A stretch of DNA of 64,000 nucleotides from Scytalidium lignicola (Eukaryota > Ascomycota > Leotiomycetes). A model generated the notes under the pieces. The model worked only from the letters and a program-made list of their open reading frames with translations, made no database searches and had not been told where the DNA came from. Numbering within the stretch: position 1 is the stretch's first letter; each line of letters starts with the position of its first letter. Shown here in pieces: positions 1-10,554 of this stretch. Made by a program: the position numbers and the translations under genes. The stretch covers positions 124,001 through 188,000 of the forward strand of contig NCSJ02000043.1 of assembly GCA_002812745.2 (NCBI GenBank), read 5' to 3'.

Positions 1-1810
1 GCAACCCTAATACAATACGCATATCTCACCCAAAGCCCACTACAATCTCCGTTCAAGGTCCGGTTGAGATCATATATCGTCTGTAAGGAAATACCTGCTG
101 CAGCCGCTATATTATAACAAAATACGATCAACCCATTTATTGCACTTACAGTTAATCCCCGGCTAGGTCTGCTATGGAGGTAGCGTGCCTCTCGCGCACG
201 TTGAAACAGGTGCGGTCACGCAGTCGTTGAAGTTGGGGAAGAGGTAGTTGCTAGACCAACACAATAAGCGTATCCAACTCCAGAGACGAGAGAGTCGAAG
301 ATGTAATCGCCAATGAAGAGGTCATGGTGGGTGGTGAAGTGGATGTGCTACTCCAACACAATATGCGTAGCCTGCCGACAAACCCGAACAATCATCACCC
401 AACACGAGATTGAGCTCGTACAGGTTCGTGAGCGTGATTCCTACTACATTGGTCATATCTTGACAATACATACCATCTTGCTGCTCCACTGCTTGTTGCA
501 TGTTGCGTGTACGATGTATGCCTAGGTGGGTTTGTGTCGGTGCTGGGATGCTGCCTGAACAGGTACCAGTCGGAGCCGAAGCTGTTGTGGTTGTGCTTGC
601 TACGTCTGCAGGGTTCCAGACGCAAACTGGTAGCCAGCTATGAGAGAACAGACGTCAGGATTAGAGGAGTTGAACGTTAGCGAGAAATTCCATTTTGTGA
701 GCTGGCCAGTTGTTATTGGATATATGAGTTGGTTTTACCATTGGAGAAATAAAGATTGTAGGTTGCTCACTGTCGAGAATATGGACAACTTTGTAACATC
801 CCTTTATCTTTGTTCCAATAAGTTAGGAGGTGGCTATAAAATATAGAGGTAGTGCCTACATTTACTCAAGTGCTATCTGACTCATGGTATTGGTCATACT
901 GAGAGCAAGTAGCAACGGTCCCGGGTGCGAATGGCGGAGGTGTATTTGAAGGGAGTGAGGGGCTGCCGGAGTCCGATGCTGTAGTAGTTGGTGTTGGCCA
1001 GCCCCAAGGAGTTGCTGTACAGGAGGTGGGACTTGCAATACAGCTACTTGGTAGGCTAGCATCCCTGCAAGGATTAGATGCCAGTTAGTTACAACAGTTT
1101 GAAAAGCAGCTATCTCTCACTTGTATCTTGGGTAAGCAGAAATATCCCCAACAGCTTGTTTACAGTACGCGTAACCCAGCAGGAGATTATTACAAATAGT
1201 CATGTTAATCCCTGAGTTAAGGAAGTAGAAATCCTACAACAAGACACCCTCTTGGGGTGTTACTGAAGCGCAAAAATCGACGGTTGCGATCATATAATAG
1301 CGTGCACAGTCAGTGTTGACACCAGGTGCTATATTATATGACACGGGAGCCACGATGTCGGGTATTATCTGTAAATATTAATTCACCAGGAAAGTTTACG
1401 CAGATCTGGGATCCGACTAATATGTTAATATCCGAACATGCCCTGGTTATGTTGATATTCCAAGATATGAGCTTCGATATGGTAATACTACCTCCTAAGA
1501 GTTTTACAATGCTGCCACAAGTATTGTTCATCTGGACTGTGTATGGTGCAAGAATGGGGAATACAAAGTTTTGCTCCCGGCTTAGGGAAGCTGCAGCAGT
1601 ATCCTTCGAGTTTATTTAGGTCGAGATTATTGAATGTAGAAGCGCTTTGATGATGCCAATGGAATTGCAAGTATCTCCATCTTGGATGGTGTAAGTTGGT
1701 GTGCAGAGAGTGTGTGTTGCTTCAGGACTGGTTGTTGTGTTCGTCTCTGTTGGAGAGACCGTGTTGGCTGAAAGGATATGACTGGATAATTTGCAATGCA
1801 TCGATCACAA
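1..1810 (-). pseudogene. Relic of a multi-LysM chitin-binding-type protein, 3' end outside the window
   Basis: Read on the minus strand, at least six degenerate LysM modules follow one another: about 1740-1560 (YTIQDGDTCNSIG), 1555-1375 (NNTCGSIV, then LISWN and QICV), 1310-1140 (DCARYYMI, FYFLN, LLLGYAYC), 910-640 (only traces), 520-345 (ITLTNLYELN, GYAYCVGV) and 115-1 (ISLQTIYDLN, YAYCIRV). Thr/Ser/Pro linkers such as ASTTTTASAPTG separate some of them. This is the layout of fungal secreted multi-LysM proteins, which bind chitin or chitooligomers. No single frame is open. Frame changes occur near 1650 and 1545, and an in-frame TAG at 1234-1236 interrupts the third module just before DFYFLN, as a C-to-T change of a Gln codon would. 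No N-terminal signal peptide could be recognised above 1800. I am confident of the family and of the decay. The number of modules is a minimum because the gene continues past position 1. Confidence 0.78.
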
Positions 1811-2195
1811 CTGTCAGGCATTTTGTTACTTTGAGTGAAAGCTTTCAAGTGCCTGCAGACATGATGATGTGCAAATGATGGACAATTCAATTGTGTTTGG
1901 AAAATACGTTTCATAGGCGACTATTGGCAGCCCTTGTCAACTCGGCCCTCAATTCTAAATGAAGCCAATCTCTGCCGTCAGCCGCTGATCAAAAAACTAA
2001 CTGATGTACTAAAAGAATTGTCTTCAGTATTCATCGAAAACTATGTAACGAAACTTTTTGGGCAATTACCTCTAGATGGTTGTTCTCCATCCGCCTCTAT
2101 GGCTGGAGAAGAATAGGACAAGATATTACTCGTAAGCAATTATGTATTAAATATAATATGATCTACGAAAGATACTGTCAAGAATATATTTTAAA
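1811..2195. other. Short intergenic stretch between the LysM relic and the regulator gene
   Basis: Open frames here are short and show no recognisable domain. The segment just beyond 1800 could hold the lost 5' end of the LysM relic, but I cannot read one. Confidence 0.4.
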
Positions 2196-4153
2196 TTACC
2201 AGGTAAGATCTTCCGTCCATACATTCCAACTGCCGGCTTGCCCTAGTGGCCTAGTTTTGAATTCGAGCCGTTGCACGCGTTTGTTGTCTAGATAATCGGC
2301 CACTATAACTACATCATACACACGCCTCCCATCTACCGGCCATAATATCCTATCTCTACTCATCTCAAGCCGTTCGTCATCCACCATGCCTTGTATCCCC
2401 TCTTCAAGTTCAATAACTCTTTTGCAAATCCCAGCCAACTGTCTAGAGTCCCATAATCCCTCTCGACGCGGCCGCATTATGGACAGCAAATGCACCGCCT
2501 GCCGGCGTAGCCGGGGACAACGGCATTTCAGCGCCGTAAAATACACAACTGGGATCGCGCCCATTTCGAATGTGAATATATCATGCAATGTCACTCTCTC
2601 TTTCAACTGTTTACGCTCTTTCCACGAAGGGGAGTTGAGTTGATTAGTACTCACTCCAGTTAATGATGCAGCAAGTGAGATGATGCTGTGGAAGTTTTCC
2701 GCATGTTCATCCCATGCCATCTCATTGCATTCCAGACTTGTAGATGCCCATATTAATGTAATCGCGTATAAGATGCGAAGGATAACTAAGCCGCGAATGT
2801 CGTGAAGTTTTGGGGTTGAAGAAGATATGGTCATGAAGATATCAAATCTTGCTTTCCAGGTGTGAATCCTCCTGAGGAGATTCTCCAGTGCAATGGAAAA
2901 GTCGTCCGGGAATTCGGGATTTGAGGCAAACTTAAAAGGCAACGTGGAGCGAATGAAGCCGTGCGCATCGTTCATTAAGATATTGATTTCGTTTCTGGCT
3001 TCTGAAAGCGATGTAAATGGAGCGGTGCTTAAATCATAAGGTCCGCAAGGAATACTCGGCGAGTGTATCGGCAATGGGAACCACTGTCGGCCACATAGAG
3101 AGGCTTGGATACAGAGACGGGAGAATATCTCTGCGAGAGTGATTTCTAGAGAAGATTCCTGTGCTGTGATGTTGGAAGGGGGATTCTTTGATCGCTGAGC
3201 TTTGACTATGGCGAGTCCGGATTCGAAGTGCTTTAATGCTTCATCGAGATTACCTCGAAGGAATTCAAGACAGATAAATAGGACGCATGAGGTAAGTGGG
3301 ACAGCGGTGAATTGCGGTTCGTTGGATATGCGTCTGTTCAGAAGTCTGATTGCTTTGTTGTATTGTGCGATCGCGAATCTAGATCGCGAGGCTTCTAGAA
3401 TTAGTTAATATAGTGTCTCCCAAACTCAACATCTGTGTTCCGGGAAGTACAATGAATATAGAGCGGAATAAACGTGATAGTTTTTAAAGCTGTACATACT
3501 TTGCACATCGTGAGACTCTCCACCAACAGAATGCTCTTGAAGGGCCGCCAAGGCTATCATGGCATGCTGGACACTTGGCTCAGAACACCCAATCTGGGGA
3601 AGCAGGGTCTGCCAGAAGTCACCATCGAAATAGCCCGACAAGACAGGGGCAGTCTGGGTGTAGAAAAAATCCAGTGACCTGTGCTCGTCTGTGCTGCCGG
3701 GGAAATTCATGAGCCGGTTGCGGATATCTAACGCTTGCATATTATGGTAGAAGTCCAAGCGCGTGTTGGAATCATTGATGGAAGAAGGCTCCATTTGGGG
3801 GCTATCCTTGGGGCTTTGGTCGTCTGAGGGAGAGGCGTAACCATCACATGTACGACCTGTGGTTTTGCATTTGAGACAAGAAGGCCGTCCTTCGTCGCAT
3901 TTTATCCGTCTGATTCTGGAAAGATTCAGAAAGGTTCTTTGAAAACTTGGTACCCAATTCACAGCAAACTTACTTGCTTGAAGTGCTTGTTAGCTAGGTA
4001 CGGAGCAACGCGCGTTACAGCAAAGCTAGGGATGGGTGGCACTCACCAGGTGCGGCATCCTGTCCTTACCTTGGAAGGGCGTCTTTTAGATCTCTCCACA
4101 GTATAATTTTGCGAAGCAGAGTAATCTGAAACACTCTCGTTTGCTTGACTCAT
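2196..4153 (-). CDS. Zn2Cys6 fungal transcription factor with four exons, one only 3 nt long
   Basis: Proposed exons on the minus strand are 4153-4047, 3976-3974, 3915-3500 and 3394-2196, giving 574 residues plus stop with phases that all fit. The N-terminal binuclear zinc cluster has cysteines at about 33, 36, 43, 50, 53 and 60 (GCRTC, IRRIKCDEGRP, CLKC, RTCDGY). The middle contains the usual ALAALQEH and YNKAIRLLN helices of the fungal regulator region. The second zinc-cluster Cys and the following Lys can only be made if a 3-nt exon CAA is spliced between intron 1 (GTGAGT...TTCAAG, CTAAC branch site) and intron 2 (GTAAGT...TTCCAG). This gives TG|CAA|A and restores the exact CxxCK spacing. 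The protein should act in the nucleus on a nearby or distant pathway, target unknown. The divergent neighbour is a secreted peptidase. Confidence 0.85.
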
Positions 4154-4799
4154 ATTGTTAGATTCGCTCAAGGCTTGAAACTCAAGCTTCTATTGCTCTG
4201 ATCGGAGGAATCGCGCGGCAATGACGATGGTCCTTTTAGGGGGCTTAGATTACAATGCTGCACAGCCGGGATGATGGGAGATTATAAGGGCAGGATGGGC
4301 TTTATTGTGCAATGTAAGGGTTTGAGCGTAGGTTGGGCGAAGAACTCAACGATGTTGTATTAACAATAATCCGCTTCGCTGCCAACGAGTGCGAACCGAC
4401 CAATCTGGATTTCAGCTCAACCCCTTGACGCCTTTAGCAGGTGGTAGGGGTTAATCGGCCCCTGCATAAGTTCTCCGGAAATTCCATATTTATCACCCTC
4501 GTCATTCAATTCCCTTCTCTCCCTTGCTAATGCTACAGCTCTTTTACGTACATCATGATGTATCGACGCGACGCTGCTCTCGACAGTCAATGTTGGCAAT
4601 TATATAAATCTTCATTGAATTGGCGTACGTATAAAGAACACCTTATTGACACGAAGGGTTCATACTCTCTTTTCATTCGTACACATCACTCTATACTCTT
4701 ATTTCTCAACTCTACGGTTCATTTGATCCCCGCTTGTCCTTAAAAGCACTGCAGGAGGCATATCGAAATACCCAAAAGCTCTTGCCGGGAAAAGCCAAT
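4154..4799. promoter_or_regulatory. Divergent promoter region between the regulator and the secreted peptidase
   Basis: About 650 bp separate the two start codons, and no supported gene lies between them. A TATATAA-like string sits near 4599, roughly 200 bp before the peptidase ATG. No operator could be assigned. Confidence 0.45.
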
Positions 4800-6925
4800 A
4801 TGGCAATAGCATATGGTAAAGTTCGTCTAAGATGGATTTTGCTTTCCAGTATCGCTACTATAGGGACGATAGCTTCCCCCTTGGCTTCTAGGAATGCGAC
4901 TAGCCAGTATACATTTGGCCAGGTACAGTATATACAAACTACCTGGAAAATTCGACGCTGACACTCGATCCTTTCCACAGATTCCTGCTTCAACGAGCCT
5001 CATTTGGTATCCGTGCGAAGGACAATACTTTTGCTCCATGCTGGACGTAAGTAACGTCTTCCTATATTACAACCCAACTACACCGATACTAAAGCACCCC
5101 AGGTCCCCTTGGACTACAATAACCTCCAAGGCGCGCGTGCTTCCGTCCCCCTCATCAAGCTCTCGGCCTTCTCAAACCAAACCTATGCTGGCATGATTCT
5201 CACTAACCCTGGCGGCCCTGGTGACTCTGGAATTGACTCTGTCCTCTCATACGGCTCGCTCATGCAATCCGTGGTCGGTGGAAGCTATGACATCGTAGCA
5301 TTCGATCCTCGAGGGCTAGGATATAGTATTCCAGGAGCTAATTGCTCCTCCACGCCCGATGCGACTTCTCCCTTCCGTCGCAGATCTGAATACCTCGAAG
5401 GGCCTGATAATGCACAGTCTTCTTGGGATTCTGCCTTTAGCGGTGCTGTTTCACTTGGCAAGGAATGCAAAGCTGCGATAGGAGGTCCAGATCAAGCTGG
5501 CTCTCACATGTCTACCTCTACAAATGTACGAGATATGATCAGCATAGTCGATGCGTTTGCCCTTACTAGTGATGGGCAAAAAGCACCAAACGCATCGCAA
5601 GTAAACTTCTGGGGTTTCAGCTACGGGACCTTCATCGGCCAGACCCTCGCTTCAATATTTCCCAGCCGTATCGGGCGAGTCGTACTAGACGGTGTTATGG
5701 ATCCCGATGATTATGTCTCTGGACTTGGACTGAAGAGCTTGCAGTTTACCGATGAGGCTTTTGCTACGTTCTTCACATCCTGCCATATAGCTGGACCAGA
5801 GAAATGTTCTTATTATACCGGCAACTCCGCAGCGGACATATTAAACCGTTTTGAGAGGACGTTTAATGCACTCGATGCCCCACGTGCAGAAGCACAGAAC
5901 GCAACGAATGCAACAATTGTGGAGACAGCATTAGAATTCGTCAAGCAGATTGGGTTTTTGTCCACTTATTATCCCATCTCTCTCTACCCCATCCTCTCAG
6001 ATGCACTGGTGTCTTTTGAGACGGCACTTGTGAATTTGACCGCTGACGCATTAGAGCAAATCGTAGGACAGATCCAGGAAGCGCTGCCAACTACAAAAAA
6101 CACTCCAATTCTTATTGCACCATATACGGAGTGGTATCCTGCTGTTGCATGTACAGATACGAATGGCTCGTCATATGGTCTAATGTATGAAGATCTCGAG
6201 CCATATATTCGCACGTTGGAAAACCAAAGTACTATCGGAGGAGATAGCTGGGCAAGCAATCGTGTGTTATGTACTGGGTGGGAAATCAAGAGCGATGATC
6301 GATTTGCTGGTTCGTTTGTTATATTATTGTTTTCCCTTACTTTGTAGGTCAGTTGTATAGGCGCTAACGTGAGAAGGACCATTTGGTGGTGATACAAAAA
6401 ATCCAATACTCTTCGTGAGCAACACACTCGATCCTGCTACGCCTATTTACAAGTAAGAAGTGCGGGGTCTTGGTTGTTGATATCGCTGACAGAGCTAGTG
6501 GACGAAAATCGGCGTCTCTCTTTCCATCCTCTCGTCTCCTTACTATCGAAGGTGTAGGCGTAAGTCTCTGCTCCGTCACTTGTTTCTAATGGCAGAGAAG
6601 AGATTTGCTTACGAGAACAATGTAGCATACGACGATTAGTTCTTTAAACTTATGTGCTTTTAAAAATATTGGCCAATACTTCAAAACAGGGCTTTTACCT
6701 AGAGAAAATGAGGTTTGCGCAGCAGAACCTGGGGCGTTTAACGTGACGTTGCAGGGGCTTCTAGGGAACGGAACAGTGAATGCTACTACCACGGGAGCAG
6801 GAGGTGGAAATGGAACTCCAACCGTAACTACAATACCAGTCGCAACCGGGGGTGCAGAATTTGTTGGTCGGAGTTGGGAGTTATTAACAACCGGGGTAAT
6901 GGTTGCGATCTTAGTCTCGGTTTAG
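4800..6925 (+). CDS. Secreted tripeptidyl-aminopeptidase-like serine hydrolase, likely GPI-anchored
   Basis: Six exons fit with correct phases: 4800-4922, 4981-5046, 5103-6309, 6377-6452, 6493-6559 and 6626-6925, for 612 residues. The start is the ATG at 4800, which begins a signal peptide (about residues 1-26, ending SPLAS). The core is an alpha/beta hydrolase with ILTNPGGPG, FDPRGLG and the nucleophile elbow GFSYG (Ser near 236). The C-terminal TAP-like part has NTLDPATP (Asp near 484) and GVGH. The catalytic His (about 514) is the first codon of the last exon, which supports that splice. The tail is Gly/Thr-rich and ends in a hydrophobic stretch (TTGVMVAILVSV), typical of a GPI signal. The family removes tri- or dipeptides from protein N termini. 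Here it would act at the cell surface or outside the cell in nutrient uptake. Confidence 0.88.
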
Positions 6926-8013
6926 TAGATGTTACTTCGAATTTGATGCAGGACTCCATTTCCTGCCCTTCACTTGTATTTTAAATACCTGTCATCTCTA
7001 AGTATTAACTTACTGTTATAGACTCAGGTGAACTTTCACTATGGGACGCATGATATTATCTTAATACGATTATTTGGCGGAGAACATTCCAGCTCCATTA
7101 ATATTTATCTTCATGCAATCTTATGGCTAAGGGTAATTATTCTGTGCTGACTTGGGGTTGCTCGTTTGCTTGCTCTCTTAGAGATATGATGAAATCTCCA
7201 CAATGTAAAATTCTATTATCATGTCTAGTTTGGTCTTTATACTCTAAAATCTCAAAGGGGGATATGTCATTCAAGACTTAAACAGAGATCTTTCTCTTGG
7301 CTTAAGATACAGTCGCAAGGTGTAGGGTCTCAAACAACTCATAATTGGACTAAGGGGAGCCCGAACTCAAGATAGTATTCGTGAATTTTTTGACACCCTA
7401 TGGTACATCAGGAGTACAGGAATCAGCTTCTTGTTATTATTTTCACACGCGTACATAGTAATAATCAGGCTATAAAGTAGAGTAGCCATCTTTCATAACA
7501 GTTTCATAACAGCTCCACTCCTAAAGCTAAATCAGAATGATTTGATACACGCTCTTGCTCAATATTATAACATTAATCTTGCGTATGATACCATTCTATC
7601 GGAGTCAGTTGATTGGACATGGCATGAGTGAGGCTTTCCAGCCACAAAATCCTACAGCACGTGACAAGATTTCTGCTTCAAAATGCGGATTAGTCTTAAA
7701 GCAAGGCAGCTACCCAATATGACTCTTTTGCATTTATCAATATATTCGACATGTTTTTTAATTTTATTCTGGCTGATCTAAGAATACAATTTGATAACTG
7801 CGCATACAACGCATTCCAACTATCAAAACGATGCGAGCCTTCAGACGAATTGTTTCGTGGAAAGATGGTGCGCCAGACAGTCTCACATCTGAAAGTATAG
7901 CTCTCAAGAGTTTTGTTGGACAAGAAGAACCAGAATACAATCACGGTCTAAAGGTATGCTATTCTATAGATATTCCTAGAAGCTCTTCCCTGATATGATA
8001 ACGCAGAAGCCAA
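6926..8013. other. Intergenic, AT-rich, no supported gene
   Basis: No domain or spliced gene was recognised on either strand. A minus-strand open frame near 7696-7944 has no family features and is treated as chance. Confidence 0.5.
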
Positions 8014-10107
8014 ATGAAGGAGTTCCTGCAACCACCACAAGTCACGAAAGTCAACCTCCATTGGTATGTGACACAATATAGTGCCTCCTTTTTCTATCCT
8101 CAAGAAGCTGATCTAATGATGATATTGTTAAAGACTTTCACTTCACTGCCGACGGAGGTCCTTTGTCAGATAATGTCTTCCTTACACTATCTTGATCTGT
8201 TTCGTCTCAAGATGACAGGCAGTTATGTCATCCTCCATGTCATCCGTAATTTTCCACGACCGTCGTTCAGAGGTTACCTCTCACACCTTCAGGAGGTTTC
8301 TTTTTCATCCGCACCATCAAGCGATGACAGCCCGTTATCATATGTATATTTCAATTATATCTTTGCTCTTGCTTGCAAGGAAGGACATCACAGTCTGGTG
8401 CTAAGACTAATGCATGAACATCCGGTGAGCTTATTAGATTCAAGTGGCATAACTCCTAGAAAGCAGGAATGGTTAGGGAGAGGTCTAGCGGGTGCGGCTG
8501 CTAGCCGTCAAGAATCGACTGTGAAGCTGGTTCTTGAGCTTATACCCAGAGATGGTCATGTGCCGGCATCATTGCGCATGTTTTCAAGGCAGTTTGCCAT
8601 TAATAATGCCCTTCTCTTTGCCGCGACGAACAACGATGATAGGATTGTTAGGTTCTTATTGAAAAATGGAGCACAACCATCGTCCAAACTCGGCCAGTCA
8701 GCAATTGCTTGGGCAGCACAGTGGGGGAACCAAGAGATTGTTACACTGCTATCAAAGCAGATATTCTGGCACAAGGGCCGCAAGCTCTCTCGTGCCTTGG
8801 TTGCAGCAGTGCGCAGTGGCCGTCACGATATGGTCAAGCTCCTTCTAGGTATGGGCGCAGACATTGTAGAGAATCCTTCCCTCCCCAACTCAATGCACCT
8901 TGCAGCATTTAACGGCCATGAAGCTATCTTTTGGCTACTGCTCAGCAAAGGTACCAAAGATAAATATGTTGATCCCGACAATGTTCATCGTCCAGGCGTA
9001 GATAAGTATACAAACTGGTGTTGTTTACACTTTGCTGTTTACAATAAGCACTATGAGCTTGTCAAGCTACTGCTAGAGAAGAAGGTTCTGCCTCCGGGTC
9101 CAACCCATCATGCAGCATCAGCACTTCCTCTAGCTGCAAGCCGTGGCTGTAGTGATATTGTTAAACTTCTCTTGCAAAATGGATTTGATGTTTCTGCAAA
9201 ACAACATGGGCATACTGGCTTACATTTAACTGCAACGACCAATGATACAGCAACTATGGCAGTACTGCTAGATGCTGGGGCAAACACTGAAGATCTTAAC
9301 CAAACTCAAGATACGGCATTACATCTTGCTGCATCTACAGGTTCTACGTTGGCAGTATCCCTTCTACTAGACAGAAATGCGAAGAAAGAAGTGAAAAATT
9401 ACTGGAAAAGGACCCCACTACACTGTGCAGTTGTTAAAGGCCATACAGATACTGTTCGTGTTCTCCTCAAGGCTGGTGCTGGAACCGATACTGTCAACAT
9501 GTCTGGCGATACACCTTCTAAAGATGCAATTTTCCATAATCACCTTGACTGCCTCTCTCTGCTACTTCAACATGGGGCAGATACAGAAATTCCATCAAGC
9601 AACACGCAGAGCGATCTACATTACGCCATTCACTTTCGAAAGAAAAACGCTATATCATTTCTAGTTCAGCATGGTGTCAATATGGAAGAAGAAGACAAGG
9701 ATGGCCGGAGACCACTTCATAACGCGGCTAGAACTGGACAGGTAGATTCGATTTGTTCACTTCTCTCAGCTGAGGCCGATAAACATGCTAGAGATAGAGT
9801 TCAGAAGACTGCTCTACATCATGCCGCATTCAGTGGTTCTTGCCTTGCGATATCGGTTTTGCTAGAGTGGGGACTAGATGTCAATGCCTTAGATGATAAC
9901 AAACAAACTCCAGTTCACATAGCTGCTGTGTATCGTCACTACCCAGCTTATGATCTGCTGATTAATCACGGAGGAAATGGTTTTATTAATGATAACTGGG
10001 GAAAAGATGCATACAATTACAGATTTTCAGAGGAAAGAGAAAAAAGAGAAAGGGAAAGGGAAAGAAACTGGGATGGCACCGGTGGTATTGGTGGTGGTTG
10101 TGCTTGA
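8014..10107 (+). CDS. F-box / ankyrin-repeat protein
   Basis: One uninterrupted frame of 697 codons. An F-box-like segment lies near residues 41-75 (LPTEVLCQIMSSLHYLDLFRLK). About a dozen ankyrin repeats follow from roughly residue 180 to 670, with units such as NALLFAATNNDDRIVRFLL, TGLHLTATTNDTATMAVLL and TPLHCAVVKGHTDTVRVLL. The C terminus becomes a low-complexity Glu/Arg run and then Gly-rich. The ATG at 8116 lies directly before the F-box and is as plausible a start as 8014. Such proteins are thought to be adaptors of SCF ubiquitin ligases, with the ankyrin array binding the target. The target is unknown. No lesion was seen, unlike the ankyrin relic near 14.3 kb. Confidence 0.85.
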   Translation: MKEFLQPPQVTKVNLHWYVTQYSASFFYPQEADLMMILLKTFTSLPTEVLCQIMSSLHYLDLFRLKMTGSYVILHVIRNFPRPSFRGYLSHLQEVSFSSAPSSDDSPLSYVYFNYIFALACKEGHHSLVLRLMHEHPVSLLDSSGITPRKQEWLGRGLAGAAASRQESTVKLVLELIPRDGHVPASLRMFSRQFAINNALLFAATNNDDRIVRFLLKNGAQPSSKLGQSAIAWAAQWGNQEIVTLLSKQIFWHKGRKLSRALVAAVRSGRHDMVKLLLGMGADIVENPSLPNSMHLAAFNGHEAIFWLLLSKGTKDKYVDPDNVHRPGVDKYTNWCCLHFAVYNKHYELVKLLLEKKVLPPGPTHHAASALPLAASRGCSDIVKLLLQNGFDVSAKQHGHTGLHLTATTNDTATMAVLLDAGANTEDLNQTQDTALHLAASTGSTLAVSLLLDRNAKKEVKNYWKRTPLHCAVVKGHTDTVRVLLKAGAGTDTVNMSGDTPSKDAIFHNHLDCLSLLLQHGADTEIPSSNTQSDLHYAIHFRKKNAISFLVQHGVNMEEEDKDGRRPLHNAARTGQVDSICSLLSAEADKHARDRVQKTALHHAAFSGSCLAISVLLEWGLDVNALDDNKQTPVHIAAVYRHYPAYDLLINHGGNGFINDNWGKDAYNYRFSEEREKRERERERNWDGTGGIGGGCA

Positions 10108-10258
10108 GAATTCGCTTCAAAATATCCTATTAATGACCTTCAGTGGAGAAAGTATTGTTGTACATTTCGACTGTGGACAGGAGAAGATTATTATCTGAAG
10201 GAAGTGCATCTGCGTTTATTAAACTATCTGCTTAAAAAATTTTCCTAGATAGCTAGTT

Positions 10259-10453
10259 TGTTGGTAGAATAGTGGTTACGTACACGTGATATTCACGTGC
10301 CCCTTTAAGCTAGTCCCGATTAGGTAGTGGGAGCGAGCGAAGCTCCTACAGCTTCGCTCTCCCACCCCCTAATCGTACAACAACCATAGAATAGCACAAC
10401 GAGTATATTACGTATAATTGCGTACTGTACTACGTGCTACAGGTGAACCGACA
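10259..10453 (+). mobile_element. MITE-like element, copy A
   Basis: A noncoding block of about 195 bp matches the block at 21694-21895 along its length and in the same orientation. It begins TGTTGGTAGA and ends GGTGAACCGACA. The ends are imperfectly inverted (TGTTGGT against TGTCGGT). Inside are a small hairpin CACGTG-n5-CACGTG (10283-10299) and a large one with arms at 10327-10344 and 10350-10365. No clear target-site duplication flanks this copy. It lies just downstream of the ankyrin gene. Confidence 0.65.
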
Positions 10454-10554
10454 TTTGTGTTGGCGAACAAATATTAATGATGGTTTCAAATGAGTGAATG
10501 AATGAACCTATATCTCCCACACTGATTTTCAGCCCTCGGTGAATGAATAGGGAA

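Noticed and set aside
3395..3499. Ending the first zinc-cluster regulator at the stop near 3426
   Set aside because: A GTATGT...TTCTAG intron in the correct phase joins the exon to KASRSRFAIAQYNKAIRLLN, which continues without a stop to 2196.
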